Source: an uncultured Clostridia bacterium | Lineage (GTDB): Bacteria > Bacillota > Clostridia > Christensenellales > CAMQZB01 | NCBI GenBank assembly: GCA_947039455.1 | Contig: CAMQZB010000003.1 | Span: 1 to 64,000 of the forward strand | Direction: 5' to 3' | Length of the DNA: 64,000 bases | Shown: positions 26,119-35,343 of the stretch, piece after piece | How positions within the stretch are numbered: position 1 is the first letter of the stretch | Layout of the letters: each line of letters opens with the position of its first letter | Notes under the pieces: model-generated | Databases searched by the model: none | What the model was told of the DNA's origin: nothing | The model's input: only the letters and a program-made list of their open reading frames with translations | Made by a program: the position numbers and the translations under genes

Positions 26119-27057
26119 ATGAATTATAGAGTACTTGTGCATGACGCTCAAAAAATTATGGATAATAGACAGCGAATAGCAGTGACTAGGGCACAGGCTA
26201 ATTTTGTCCTTGCCAATAAAAGCAGCGTTTTCGCTAAAGCTAACAGCAGTCGCAACGGTATTATTCCAGAGATTGCTAAAACTAAAAACAGCGGAAATGA
26301 CCCTACAGTTTTGCTAAAAGAGTTTCGTGCTTACAGCAAAATTATTCAGTTAGAGTTAAAAAAAATTGGATTGAATGAAAAAGATATCCACCCAAAATAT
26401 TTTTGCGAAAAGTGTAACGATACAGGCTCTGTTTTAGGAGTAAAGTGTCAATGTTATATTGATGTGACGGATAGATTGAGAAAAAGAGAACTTAGTGCGG
26501 ACGTGCTTGGTGATGTGAGTTTGGATAGTTTAAATAGTGATCGTTACGTTGAAAACCAAAGAGCAACTTATGATACCTTAGTTGGAAAAATGAAAAAAGT
26601 TGTTTCAATGTTTCCAAACATGAAAACGAGATTTTTGATTTTCTCAGGTGCTACAGGCACAGGAAAAACTTATCTTGCAAACGCATTGACAGCTAGTTTT
26701 TCAAACAGTGGTTATGAAACTTTAATAATTTCAGCCTTTGCACTTAACAAAGCATTTTTAAAATTCCACACAACTTTTGACGGTTCAGCAGCTAACATTT
26801 TAGACCCAATCACAGAAGTTGATGTTTTGCTTATAGATGATTTAGGTTCAGAACCACATTTGAATAATGTAACTGACGAATACCTGATATCTATAATTAA
26901 TGAGAGAACTAAACAAGGCAAATTAACCATAATTACCACAAACTTAGCGGCAAATGATTTTTCAAAGAAATATTCTTCAAGAATAGCATCAAGGTTATCT
27001 GAAAAAAATATTTCTCATTTCACAAACTTTGCATTTGATGATTTAAGGTTGAAATAA
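26119..27057 (+). CDS. DnaC/DnaI-like helicase-loader ATPase
   Basis: A 312-residue AAA+ ATPase. A zinc-binding Cys cluster CEKCNDTG...KCQC (about residues 96-113) precedes the ATPase core: Walker A GATGTGKT (about 178-185), Walker B VLLIDDLG (about 236-243), sensor I ITTNL and sensor II-like SRIASRL. This matches the DnaI-type loader that delivers replicative helicase to DNA. It overlaps functionally with the upstream DnaD gene as an operon. A hairpin terminator follows. Confidence 0.9.
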   Translation: MNYRVLVHDAQKIMDNRQRIAVTRAQANFVLANKSSVFAKANSSRNGIIPEIAKTKNSGNDPTVLLKEFRAYSKIIQLELKKIGLNEKDIHPKYFCEKCNDTGSVLGVKCQCYIDVTDRLRKRELSADVLGDVSLDSLNSDRYVENQRATYDTLVGKMKKVVSMFPNMKTRFLIFSGATGTGKTYLANALTASFSNSGYETLIISAFALNKAFLKFHTTFDGSAANILDPITEVDVLLIDDLGSEPHLNNVTDEYLISIINERTKQGKLTIITTNLAANDFSKKYSSRIASRLSEKNISHFTNFAFDDLRLK

Positions 27058-27072
27058 ATATAAACAGTAAAT

Positions 27073-27112
27073 AAAATTGTTGCGCTAGGGAGAAAGTGGT
27101 GCGACAATTTTT
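27073..27112 (+). terminator. Terminator after the helicase-loader gene
   Basis: An AAAATTGTTGCGC/GCGACAATTTTT stem with a 14-nt loop. Confidence 0.7.
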
Positions 27113-27139
27113 ATGTAAAGAAGGGTAAACAGGAGATAT

Positions 27140-28522
27140 ATGGAAAACATAATTACAAAAGAAAATAAAATGGGGACAATGAGTACTAATAAATTATTAT
27201 TAGTGATTGCCTCCCCTATAATTTTGTCAATGATGGTACAGGCTTTGTACAACATTGTGGACAGCTTATTTGTGGCACAACTTGGAGAAAGTGCACTTTC
27301 AGCAGTTTCGCTAGCATTCCCAATCCAACAACTTATGATAGCGGTGGGAGTAGGAACAGCCGTTGGTGTCAACGCTTTGTTGTCAAGAAGTTTAGGAGAA
27401 AAAGATTACAAGAAAGTAAATAAACTTGCAATGAACGGAATATTTTTAGCGGTGATAAGCTCGCTACTATTCGTAATTTTCGGTTTGTTCTTCTCAAGAA
27501 TGTTTTTCGAAAGCCAAATCACAGCTACTGCTGTTGACGGTGTTTCAATAATTGAAAACGGCACAACTTATTTAAGTATATGTACGATTTTTTCCGCAGG
27601 AATTTTCGGTACAATAACATTCGAAAGATTTTTGCAAGGAACTGGATTAACAAAATATTGCATGATAGGGCAACTTTGCGGTGCAATAACTAACATAATC
27701 CTTGACCCAATATTTATCTTCGGTTGGTTCGGAGTGCCTGCAATGGGCATAGCAGGGGCGGCAATAGCTACGGTTATTGCACAATTTGTTTCGCTTTTTA
27801 TTAATATGTATTTCAACTTTGCCAAAAACCATGAAATTAAATTTCAGTTCAAGAAATTTGTTCCTGATTTTAAAGTAATAAAAAACATCTACAAAATAGC
27901 ATTCCCAGCAATATTAAACAGTGCTTTAATGTCACTATTAGCATTTGCAATGAACGGTATTTTATTGATGTTCTCAACTTCAGCCACAGCGGTTATGGGC
28001 GTATATATTAAGGTTCAAAGCTTTATTTTCATGCCAGTAATAGGACTTAACAACGGAATGGTACCAATTATCGCATACAACTACGGCGCGAAAAACAGTG
28101 ATAGAATAAGGTCGACAATAAAACACGCAATGAAGTACTCCCTAGCATTTACCGTTACAGGATTGCTGGCATTTCAAATTTTTCCAAGTCAGATTTTATC
28201 GATTTTCCTAGAAGACCCAAACTCAATAGCAATGGGAGCGGTAGCTTTTAGAACAATAAGTGCAACTTTCTGTTTTGGTGGATTAACATTAATTATGTGT
28301 GCAGTATTCCAAGCAATGGGAGAGTCGAAAGACAGCCTAATAGTGCAATGTTTCAGACAACTACTGTTCCTACTTCCGCTAGCATACTATCTATCTACTT
28401 TCAACAACATCGACCTAATTTGGTTGGCATTCCCAATCTCCGACTTGATAGCGATAGTATTCTGTATATTTATGTATAAAAGAATTATGAAAAATAAAAT
28501 ATTAAAAATAGAAAAAATATAA
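27140..28522 (+). CDS. MATE-family efflux transporter
   Basis: A 460-residue multidrug/toxin extrusion antiporter with 12 predicted membrane helices in two halves. The characteristic opening SPIILSMMVQALYNIVDSLF (about residues 31-50), GESALSAVSLAFP and GVGTAVGVNALLSRSLGEKD lie in the first half. GLNNGMVPIIAYNYGAKN (about residues 299-316) is in the second. It would exchange drugs for Na+ or H+. An AGGAGAT ribosome binding site precedes the ATG. It is a single gene. Confidence 0.92.
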   Translation: MENIITKENKMGTMSTNKLLLVIASPIILSMMVQALYNIVDSLFVAQLGESALSAVSLAFPIQQLMIAVGVGTAVGVNALLSRSLGEKDYKKVNKLAMNGIFLAVISSLLFVIFGLFFSRMFFESQITATAVDGVSIIENGTTYLSICTIFSAGIFGTITFERFLQGTGLTKYCMIGQLCGAITNIILDPIFIFGWFGVPAMGIAGAAIATVIAQFVSLFINMYFNFAKNHEIKFQFKKFVPDFKVIKNIYKIAFPAILNSALMSLLAFAMNGILLMFSTSATAVMGVYIKVQSFIFMPVIGLNNGMVPIIAYNYGAKNSDRIRSTIKHAMKYSLAFTVTGLLAFQIFPSQILSIFLEDPNSIAMGAVAFRTISATFCFGGLTLIMCAVFQAMGESKDSLIVQCFRQLLFLLPLAYYLSTFNNIDLIWLAFPISDLIAIVFCIFMYKRIMKNKILKIEKI

Positions 28523-28540
28523 AATAAATTAAAATATCTA

Positions 28541-28569
28541 TTGCATTATGTAAAATTTTGTGTTATACT
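28541..28569 (+). promoter_or_regulatory. Promoter of the superoxide reductase gene
   Basis: TTGCAT, a 17-bp spacer and TATACT with an extended TG. A TAATGATTATTA palindrome at 28580-28591, just past the -10, resembles the core of Fur/PerR-type boxes. Confidence 0.6.
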
Positions 28570-28645
28570 AAATAAGTAGTAATGATTATTAGTTAAAATA
28601 ATTGAATTACAAACAAAATAAATTAACAATTAGGAGATATTTAAT

Positions 28646-29032
28646 ATGTGTGAAAGCAAATTTTTAAGATGTGCCCACTGTGGCAATTTAGTAGGAATGG
28701 TTCATAATGCAGGAGTACCAATGATGTGTTGTGGAGCAAAAATGGAAGAATTAGTACCAAACACAAGCGACGGAGCAGGTGAAAAACACGTGCCACTAGC
28801 TGAAGTTTGCGTTGATTGCAACCAAGTGACTGTAAACGTAGGTGAAGTTACTCACCCATCAGCTGAAGCTCATTTCATTGAGTGGATTTACGTTCAAACA
28901 ACTAACGGCGGACAAAGAAAATGTCTAAAAGCTGGCGATGTTCCAACTGCCACTTTCAAATTAGTTGATGAAAAAGCAGTAGCAGTTTATGCTTACTGTA
29001 ACCTTCACGGACTTTGGAAAACATCAGTATAA
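28646..29032 (+). CDS. dfx: Desulfoferrodoxin-type superoxide reductase
   Basis: A 128-residue two-iron superoxide reductase, reducing superoxide to peroxide in the anaerobic cytoplasm. The N-terminal rubredoxin-like centre has CAHCGN (about residues 9-14) and MCCGAKM (about 27-33). The catalytic Fe(His)4Cys site uses EKHVP, HPSAEAHFIEW and the final CNLHGLW, with Cys and His in place. It has its own promoter and a possible Fur/PerR-like site, consistent with oxidative-stress control (inference). A terminator follows. Confidence 0.93.
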   Translation: MCESKFLRCAHCGNLVGMVHNAGVPMMCCGAKMEELVPNTSDGAGEKHVPLAEVCVDCNQVTVNVGEVTHPSAEAHFIEWIYVQTTNGGQRKCLKAGDVPTATFKLVDEKAVAVYAYCNLHGLWKTSV

Positions 29033-29057
29033 TATTAAAAAATTAAACATTAAATAA

Positions 29058-29098
29058 AAAAAACCAGTAATTTGCAAGTAGCGAATTACTGGTTTTTT
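29058..29098. terminator. Terminator after dfx
   Basis: A perfect 15-bp stem, AAAAAACCAGTAATT/AATTACTGGTTTTTT. Confidence 0.85.
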
Positions 29099-29266
29099 CT
29101 ATATTTTCTGCTAAGTAAAGAAGAAATTGCAAGAAATTTCTCAAGATTGTACCAATTATGATAATAAATGGTGTAGATATAGGTTCTATCGGAAAAATCA
29201 AGCATAAAACATCTAAATTTCTCATAAGATTTACTGTACTTAAAATAAGTTTAGGTGAGGTAGACG

Positions 29267-29518
29267 ATGAAAGATTATATAGAAGATAGAGTGTATGAAA
29301 TTGCTAATTACATTGTAGAAACAGGGGTAACGGTGCGAGCCGCCGCCAAAACTTTTGCAGTTTCAAAAAGCACTGTACATAAAGATGTGTCTGAGCGACT
29401 TATGGAACTTGACATGACCTTATACAAACAGGTGAAAAAGATTACTGACATAAATTTAGCGGAACGTCATATCCGTGGTGGACTTGCTACAAAGGAAAAG
29501 TATACAAAAACTAAATAG
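29267..29518 (+). CDS. spoIIID: Stage III sporulation transcription factor SpoIIID
   Basis: An 83-residue DNA-binding protein that activates and represses mother-cell genes during sporulation. The helix-turn-helix AAAKTFAVSKSTVHKDVSERL (about residues 25-45) and the C-terminal basic RHIRGGLATKEKY (about 66-78) are family signatures. An AGGTGAGG ribosome binding site lies before the ATG. Isolated gene. Confidence 0.95.
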   Translation: MKDYIEDRVYEIANYIVETGVTVRAAAKTFAVSKSTVHKDVSERLMELDMTLYKQVKKITDINLAERHIRGGLATKEKYTKTK

Positions 29519-29774
29519 CAATTTCTTATGCAATTTTCCTATGGCAGAAGTGGGCAGATTTATTTGTGGGAAATATTGTGTGAACCAAATTGCGATTTTG
29601 TTTGTTATAGTAGTAGTATGGCAAAAAATGCTGAAAAGCTGATTGTTATAACATAATCTCCTCGTGTCAAGGGGTAAATCAACTAAAAGGTTTTCAAGAA
29701 GAGTTTTTATTTGTGAAATTACATAATTTAGATTAGATATGTATAATTTACTAATTTTTTGGAGATAAACAACT

Positions 29775-29969
29775 ATGAAGATATCAAAAGAAATATTATT
29801 TGCATTTGAAAACATTCACAACATTGATGAGTGTTTGCATAATGTGATAATAGACAGTGTAGCAATGAGAGAGGGCTATATCAGCATGGGTGAAATAAAC
29901 CTAGAGCTGGCAAGTTTTCAAGACTTTAGCGACATTGACAATTATCTAAAGGAGTTGATTGAGTTTTGA
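29775..29969 (+). CDS. Shortened EndoAI/MazE-like antitoxin
   Basis: A 64-residue protein immediately upstream of mazF, overlapping its TTG start by four bases. The C-terminal half [19 protein letters not shown] (about residues 31-49) matches the toxin-binding segment of EndoAI-type antitoxins (GYxEMxxINL). The ribbon-helix-helix DNA-binding domain that normally precedes it is absent. The N-terminal 30 residues are a different acidic helix. A GGAGAT ribosome binding site supports the ATG. It may neutralise MazF without self-regulating its promoter (inference). Confidence 0.65.
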   Translation: MKISKEILFAFENIHNIDECLHNVIIDSVAMREGYISMGEINLELASFQDFSDIDNYLKELIEF

Positions 29970-30313
29970 CGATACAACGAGGAGAATTATATTATGCGGA
30001 CTTGAGTCCAGTTGTTGGTAGTGAACAAGGCGGTATTAGACCAGTGCTTATTGTTCAAAACAACATCGGTAACAAGTACAGTCCCACAATCATCGCAGCA
30101 GCAGTTACAAGTAAAATCACTAAATCAAAATTGCCTACCCACATAGAAGTTAGTGCGGATTATGGGTTAAATAAAGATTCAGTAGTACTACTTGAACAAA
30201 TTCGTACTATAGATAAAGCGAGACTACAGGAGAAAATTGGTGAGCTTCCTAAATCTTTAATGGCAAAGGTTGACACCGCTTTAAAAGTATCCTTAGGTTT
30301 TTTTGAAATTTAG
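29966..30313 (+). CDS. mazF: MazF/EndoA endoribonuclease toxin
   Basis: A 115-residue PemK/MazF-fold toxin that cleaves mRNA at short sequences. The family opening [19 protein letters not shown] (residues 5-23), [12 protein letters not shown] and [14 protein letters not shown] (about 73-86) are all present. The catalytic Arg/Thr area (GGIRP, and T in AAAVTSKIT) appears intact. The start is TTG at 29966, overlapping the antitoxin stop, with AAGGAG upstream. This suggests translational coupling that keeps toxin below antitoxin. Confidence 0.93.
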   Translation: MTIQRGELYYADLSPVVGSEQGGIRPVLIVQNNIGNKYSPTIIAAAVTSKITKSKLPTHIEVSADYGLNKDSVVLLEQIRTIDKARLQEKIGELPKSLMAKVDTALKVSLGFFEI

Positions 30314-30314
30314 T

Positions 30315-30346
30315 GATCATATTTTTATAAATATGGTCCTTTTTTC
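30315..30346 (+). terminator. Terminator after mazF
   Basis: A GATCATATT/AATATGGTC stem and a T-run. Confidence 0.65.
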
Positions 30347-30355
30347 ATATTCAAG

Positions 30356-30384
30356 TTGATGTTTTTCTAAATTTGTGATACAAT
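30356..30384 (+). promoter_or_regulatory. lgt promoter
   Basis: TTGATG, a 17-bp spacer and TACAAT, upstream of lgt. Confidence 0.55.
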
Positions 30385-30439
30385 TTGTATAATATAAATT
30401 AGAAAATAAAAATACAGAGCAAATCAAGGAGAAATTATT

Positions 30440-31420
30440 ATGCCAAGTATAGATAGAGTAGCATTCGAAGTTTTCGGAATAGCAATTTACTGGTACGCAA
30501 TTATAATTGTTGTTGGAATGATTCTAGGGGTTATGGTGGCAATGTTGCTAACTAAACGCCGTGGATTTAAAACTGATGACATCATGGATATATTGCTTTT
30601 CACAATTCCAATCGCAATCATTGGTGCAAGGTTGTACTACGTAGTTTTTGCATGGGACGACAGTTGGACTTTCATGGATATTTTCCAAACTCGTGACGGC
30701 GGACTAGCTATCTACGGTGCAGTGCTAGCAGGAATTATCACAGCGTATTTCGTTTGTAGATATAAGAAATTCACATGGAGACAAATCTTGCAAATCATAG
30801 ATTGCCTTGTTGTTGGATTGATTTTAGGACAAGCTATAGGTCGTTGGGGAAATTTCATCAACCAAGAAGCCTTTGGTAATTTAATCACTAACACATCATT
30901 GATGTTCTTCCCATACGGAGTTTTTGTAAACGGGAGTTGGTACCAAGCCACATTCTTCTATGAGTCTATGTGGAATTTCGTAGGGTTCGCAGCGTTGCTG
31001 TACTTTACTTTGAAATACACAAAAATCACAGGAATTTCAACTTGTGCATACTTCATATTCTACGGTATAGGTCGCTTTTTCATCGAAGGTTTACGTTCAG
31101 ACAGTTTATATTTCTTAAAAGACTTACTGGGCGAAGTTATTCGTGTTTCTCAAGTGCTAAGCTTATTGTTGATAGCCCTAGGCGTTGTTGGAATATTCTT
31201 GATATTCAAGTATAAACAATATTTAATGGGCGACAGCGACAAATTAGCTAAAGTTGATTGCAGTGGAGAGTGTTCTTGTTGTGGAAGTTCATGCGGTGTG
31301 TCTAACGATACTACTGCTGAAACTATTTCAACAATTGAAACTACTGAAACTACGGATACAACTGATACTACGGAAACGGTTGAAACAGTTGAAGCTGAAA
31401 ATACTACTGAGGAAAAATAG
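30440..31420 (+). CDS. lgt: Prolipoprotein diacylglyceryl transferase with Cys/Thr-rich tail
   Basis: A 326-residue membrane enzyme that transfers diacylglycerol from phosphatidylglycerol to the lipobox Cys. Seven helices are expected. The Lgt signature GRWGNFINQEAFG (about residues 134-146) and GGLAIYGAVLAG (about 87-98) are clear, as are the Tyr/Glu of the EG.RSD region (FIEGLRSDSLY). Typical Lgt ends near residue 270. Here a tail of about 55 residues adds CSGECSCCGSSCG and then Thr/Glu/Ser-rich repeats (about residues 272-326). The Cys cluster could bind metal (inference). Lipoprotein substrates in this window include ApbE and the 35456 product. Confidence 0.93.
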   Translation: MPSIDRVAFEVFGIAIYWYAIIIVVGMILGVMVAMLLTKRRGFKTDDIMDILLFTIPIAIIGARLYYVVFAWDDSWTFMDIFQTRDGGLAIYGAVLAGIITAYFVCRYKKFTWRQILQIIDCLVVGLILGQAIGRWGNFINQEAFGNLITNTSLMFFPYGVFVNGSWYQATFFYESMWNFVGFAALLYFTLKYTKITGISTCAYFIFYGIGRFFIEGLRSDSLYFLKDLLGEVIRVSQVLSLLLIALGVVGIFLIFKYKQYLMGDSDKLAKVDCSGECSCCGSSCGVSNDTTAETISTIETTETTDTTDTTETVETVEAENTTEEK

Positions 31421-31487
31421 AAACAAATTAGGGAATATACAGGAAATTTGTTTTTAACTTATGAAAGAAAATAGAGGAAATATTGCT

Positions 31488-32915
31488 ATGAGAAATTTAT
31501 CCATGTTGACAGATTTTTATCAACTAACAATGGCTAACGGGTATTATTTAGAAGGAAGAGCGGACAGGGAAGCTATCTTTGACGTGTTCTTCCGTCAAAA
31601 TAAGGGTATGAACTATGCGGTGGTTGCAGGTCTTGAACAGGCTGTTGACTATTTACTTAACTTGAATTTCACAGAAGATGACATTGATTATCTTCGTGAT
31701 CAAAAATGTTTCGACGAAGGGTTCTTAGATTATTTAAGAAAGTTTAAGTTCACTGGTGATGTAACTGCGGTTAAAGAAGGTACGGTTGCTTTTCCTATGG
31801 AACCACTTCTAACGGTAAAAGCTCCACTAGCTCAAGCTCAAATTGTTGAAACGGCACTTTTGACTATTATAAATCACCAAACTTTGATTGCGTCAAAGGC
31901 TGCTCGTGTGAAAACCGCTGCTGGTAATACTTCGGTGTTAGAGTTCGGTTTGCGTCGTGCTCAAGGTCCTGATGCAGGTATTTATGGTACTCGTGCTACT
32001 ATAATCGGTGGTTGCGATGCCACAAGTAACGTGTATGCAGCAAAGGAATTTGGTATTCCTGCAAGCGGTACTCACTCCCATTCTTGGGTTATGTCTTTTG
32101 AAAACGAATTAACGGCTTTCCGTGAATACGCAAGACTTTATCCTAATAATTGTATGCTTTTGGTGGATACTTTCGATACTATAAAATCAGGTGTTCCAAA
32201 TGCAATAACTGTTTTTAATGAACTAAAAGCTAAAGGACTTTCTCCAACAGGAATACGTCTTGATAGCGGTGATTTAGCCTATTTATCAAAACTATCTAGG
32301 AAAATGTTAGACAATGCAGGGTTTCCTGATGTGAAAATTTGCGTGTCATCTGACCTTGACGAATACTTAATCCAATCTCTAATTACTCAAGGTGCGAAAA
32401 TCGATATCTGGGGTGTTGGAACTAAACTTATTACAAGCTATGACATGCCGGCACTTGGTGGTGTTTATAAAATGGCTGCCATTGAAGAAAACGGTGCTCT
32501 TGTTCCGAAAATTAAAATTTCTGATAATCTAATTAAAATTACTAATCCAGGTTACAAATCTGTTTACCGTATCTATGATAAGGAATCAAACAAAGCTATT
32601 GCGGATCTTATCGGACTTCGTGGTGAAGTTTTTGACACGGAGAAACTTACAATTTTCCATCCAGTTGAAACTTGGAAAGAAACTACTTTGACTAATTTTT
32701 ATGTGAAAGAATTGCACAGCGAAATTATTCGTCGTGGAAAATTAGTTTATGATTTGCCAAAATTTAGCGATATTTGCAAATTCGCTAAAGAAGAAAGAGA
32801 AACTTTTTGGGAAGAATATAAGCGTTTAGAATATCCACAAGAATACAAGGTGGATTTGTCTAAAGAGTTGTTCGATTTGAAAACCGAAATGCTAAAGAAT
32901 TTTAGATTAAATTAA
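31488..32915 (+). CDS. pncB: Nicotinate phosphoribosyltransferase
   Basis: Makes nicotinate mononucleotide from nicotinate and PRPP, in the Preiss-Handler NAD salvage route. The opening LSMLTDFYQLTMANGY (about residues 4-19 of the chosen start), EFGLRRAQGPDAG (about 148-160), GTHSHSWVMSF (about 195-205) and GIRLDSGDLAYLS (about 257-269) are the family motifs for the substrate and PRPP sites. An ATG at 31461 is open in frame, but AGAGG at 31473 fits the ATG at 31488. That gives 475 residues, within the normal length. Confidence 0.93.
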   Translation: MRNLSMLTDFYQLTMANGYYLEGRADREAIFDVFFRQNKGMNYAVVAGLEQAVDYLLNLNFTEDDIDYLRDQKCFDEGFLDYLRKFKFTGDVTAVKEGTVAFPMEPLLTVKAPLAQAQIVETALLTIINHQTLIASKAARVKTAAGNTSVLEFGLRRAQGPDAGIYGTRATIIGGCDATSNVYAAKEFGIPASGTHSHSWVMSFENELTAFREYARLYPNNCMLLVDTFDTIKSGVPNAITVFNELKAKGLSPTGIRLDSGDLAYLSKLSRKMLDNAGFPDVKICVSSDLDEYLIQSLITQGAKIDIWGVGTKLITSYDMPALGGVYKMAAIEENGALVPKIKISDNLIKITNPGYKSVYRIYDKESNKAIADLIGLRGEVFDTEKLTIFHPVETWKETTLTNFYVKELHSEIIRRGKLVYDLPKFSDICKFAKEERETFWEEYKRLEYPQEYKVDLSKELFDLKTEMLKNFRLN

Positions 32916-32934
32916 AGGAGTTAACGCTAGTGAA

Positions 32935-33495
32935 ATGTTGAATTTGGAAGATAAAAAATATACTAAAGCGGAAGTTCTTCAATTAATGAGAAAGGCTGAG
33001 TTTGATTACGAAACCAATCTATCAGAAAAAAAAGATAGAATTTTTCAGCTTCTTGCAGACAATAAAAAGCTTGTGAAAGAAGTTCAAATTTATAGAGATA
33101 GAGACCAATCCGTTGGAAAAGCGTTGATGAACGCCGTTTCTAAAGCTAAGGAAATTGAAGACACTGCAAAGCTGAAATTTCAAGCAGGGTTAAATCGTTT
33201 AAAAGTTTTCGAATCTAAATTTGTGAACTATTACAAGTTAGTAATGACGAAATATCCTGTTGACGAAAACCTTATGCAAGTAGACGAGTTTTTAAGAAAA
33301 ATGGAAGAAATCTTAGATCTAGATAATTTTTCAAAAAATAATAACCAAAAATCTATGTTTAAAAATACCGCTCCGCAAAATACTGATATGTACGATATTA
33401 ATATTCCGAACGAGTCAGGTTTTAACATCAACGAAGCGTTAAATCCATCTAAAGATTTAGAAGATATTTGTCGTGAACTTGGATTGATAGAATAG
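32935..33495 (+). CDS. Coiled-coil protein, possibly DivIVA-like
   Basis: A 186-residue hydrophilic protein. An N-terminal helical segment (YTKAEVLQLMRKAEFDYE, about residues 8-25) leads into a coiled coil running to about residue 60 and a further helix to about 120. A low-complexity Asn-rich linker follows, then a short conserved-looking end DLEDICRELGLIE. The layout resembles DivIVA/GpsB-like scaffold proteins, but I cannot confirm membership. It follows pncB by 19 bases with AAGGAG upstream, so it is in the same transcript. Confidence 0.55.
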   Translation: MLNLEDKKYTKAEVLQLMRKAEFDYETNLSEKKDRIFQLLADNKKLVKEVQIYRDRDQSVGKALMNAVSKAKEIEDTAKLKFQAGLNRLKVFESKFVNYYKLVMTKYPVDENLMQVDEFLRKMEEILDLDNFSKNNNQKSMFKNTAPQNTDMYDINIPNESGFNINEALNPSKDLEDICRELGLIE

Positions 33496-33656
33496 AACTG
33501 ATTGAAAACGTTCGGAAACTATTAAAAAAAACTGCAAAACAATTACTTAATATAGAAAATAAAAATAATAAAAACTACTGATAAAAATACTTTTGATATA
33601 AAATTTAATGAGCAAAAGTGTAAATATAAAAACAATTTTTAAGGAGAATTTATAAT

Positions 33657-34175
33657 ATGAAAAATCCAATCATAACTATTGAAATGGAAAATGGCGACAT
33701 CATCAAAGCTGAACTTTACAGAGATATCGCTCCAAACACAGTGAACAACTTCGTGAGCTTAATTAGCAAAGGTTTCTATAACGGACTAATTTTCCACAGA
33801 GTAATCAAAGGATTCATGCTTCAAGGTGGCGACCCAACTGGAACAGGAATGGGCGGACCAGGATACGGAATCAAAGGCGAATTCTTGCAAAACGGTGTTG
33901 AGAATACTCTTTCACACACAAGAGGCGTACTTTCAATGGCTCGTTCACAATCTCCAAACTCTGCTGGTTCACAATTTTTCATTATGCACAACGACAGCAC
34001 TTACCTTGACAAACAATATGCTGGTTTCGGTAAAGTAACTGAAGGCATTGAAGTGGTTGATAAAATCGCTGATAGCAAAACTAATCATCAAGACAAACCA
34101 AAAGATGAGCAAAAAATGAAAACTGTAACTGTTGAATTGTTCGGCGAAGAAGTAGTTGAACCTACTAAATGCTAA
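33657..34175 (+). CDS. Cyclophilin-type peptidyl-prolyl cis-trans isomerase
   Basis: A 172-residue cytoplasmic cyclophilin that catalyses proline isomerisation. GLIFHRVIKGFMLQGGDPTG (about residues 43-62) carries the catalytic Arg and Phe/Gln residues. LSMARSQSPNSAGSQFFIMH (about 92-111) follows, and DKQYAGFGKVTEG is also typical. No signal peptide. A strong AAGGAG ribosome binding site and a hairpin terminator make it a single gene. Confidence 0.95.
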   Translation: MKNPIITIEMENGDIIKAELYRDIAPNTVNNFVSLISKGFYNGLIFHRVIKGFMLQGGDPTGTGMGGPGYGIKGEFLQNGVENTLSHTRGVLSMARSQSPNSAGSQFFIMHNDSTYLDKQYAGFGKVTEGIEVVDKIADSKTNHQDKPKDEQKMKTVTVELFGEEVVEPTKC

Positions 34176-34199
34176 TTCAATAATTTAAATTTAAAATTA

Positions 34200-34239
34200 A
34201 AAGACTATATCGGAACTAATAGATATAGTCTTTTTTTGT
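34200..34239 (+). terminator. Terminator after the cyclophilin gene
   Basis: A 12-bp stem AAAGACTATATC/GATATAGTCTTT and a T-run. The same stem is found after rpmA. Confidence 0.85.
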
Positions 34240-34271
34240 GAAGTTTTATCACAAGAAAAGTGATTTTGCTA

Positions 34272-34300
34272 TTGCAAATTGAAAATATTTAGAGTATAAT
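34272..34300 (+). promoter_or_regulatory. Promoter of the aldose epimerase gene
   Basis: TTGCAA, a 17-bp spacer, then TATAAT. Confidence 0.65.
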
Positions 34301-34349
34301 GTATTTATAAGATAATAGATAAGAATTATAAAAGTACTAGGAGCAATAA

Positions 34350-35231
34350 ATGAGTAAAGAAATCTTGACTATCGAAAATCAGTATTTCACAGTGAAAGTA
34401 AAGTCTTTAGGCGCGGAATTAACTAGTATGTTCAGCAAGGTGTCAAAACGTGAAATAGTGTGGCAAGGGGACGAAACTTTTCCTCGTCAAGCTAACAATC
34501 TATTCCCAATTTGCGGACCGCTAAAAGATGGATATTATTTGCACAACGGAAGAAAATATGAAATGCGTCAACACGGGCTTGCTCGACTTATGGAGTTTGA
34601 AGTTGCGGAACACAGTGAAACTTTCTTGTGCTTTTTGTTGAAATCAAATGAGGAAACAAAAGCATTATATCCATACGATTTTGAACTTTATATTAATTTT
34701 GAATTAATTGATGATATGCTACAGCAAACCTACAAAGTGGTGAATGCAAGTGAAAAAGAAACTATGTATTACGGCGTTGGAGGGCATACTGGTTTTAATA
34801 TTCCAATGGCAGAAAATGAAAATTCCAATGATTATTACGTAGAGTTTGGTGAAAATCAACCACATATTATGGAGATGACAGAAACTAGTTGTTTAACAGG
34901 CGAGAAAATAAGTAATCAATTAGAAAATGGAAAATTCAATCTATCCGATACTGTTTTTGAAAAGGGATCAGTGGCATTTGGTGGGTTTTCTAAAAAAGAA
35001 TTAACACTAAAATCAAAGAAAAGCAATCATTTTGTAAAAGTAAAATTCGACGATTTCGAAAATTGCTTGCTGTGGTGCATGGAGGGTAAATTAAAATATC
35101 TTTGTATTGAACCTTGGAATTCTCTTCCTGATATGTACGATACTGATCATGATTTATCAAAAAAAGTCGGAATACTTTCTCTTAAATCTGGAAAATCCGC
35201 TAGTCATATCCAAGAAATCACTGCTAATTAG
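34350..35231 (+). CDS. Aldose 1-epimerase family protein
   Basis: A 293-residue galactose-mutarotase-fold protein, close to the YeaD/LacX group acting on hexose or hexose-6-phosphate anomers. NNLFPICGPLKDG (about residues 49-61) and QHGLARLMEFEV (about 74-85) carry the catalytic His region. GGHTGFNIPM (about 143-152) and CIEPWNSLPD (about 251-260, with the catalytic Glu) also match. It is a single gene with its own promoter. Confidence 0.9.
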   Translation: MSKEILTIENQYFTVKVKSLGAELTSMFSKVSKREIVWQGDETFPRQANNLFPICGPLKDGYYLHNGRKYEMRQHGLARLMEFEVAEHSETFLCFLLKSNEETKALYPYDFELYINFELIDDMLQQTYKVVNASEKETMYYGVGGHTGFNIPMAENENSNDYYVEFGENQPHIMEMTETSCLTGEKISNQLENGKFNLSDTVFEKGSVAFGGFSKKELTLKSKKSNHFVKVKFDDFENCLLWCMEGKLKYLCIEPWNSLPDMYDTDHDLSKKVGILSLKSGKSASHIQEITAN

Positions 35232-35343
35232 AAAATTTGCTAATTATTTATATATGTGTAATTAAATTTAGCATTGATAATATAATATATAGTGGATCAC
35301 AATATTTGAAATGTATATTTTAATGATAAGAAAAAATTTTATC

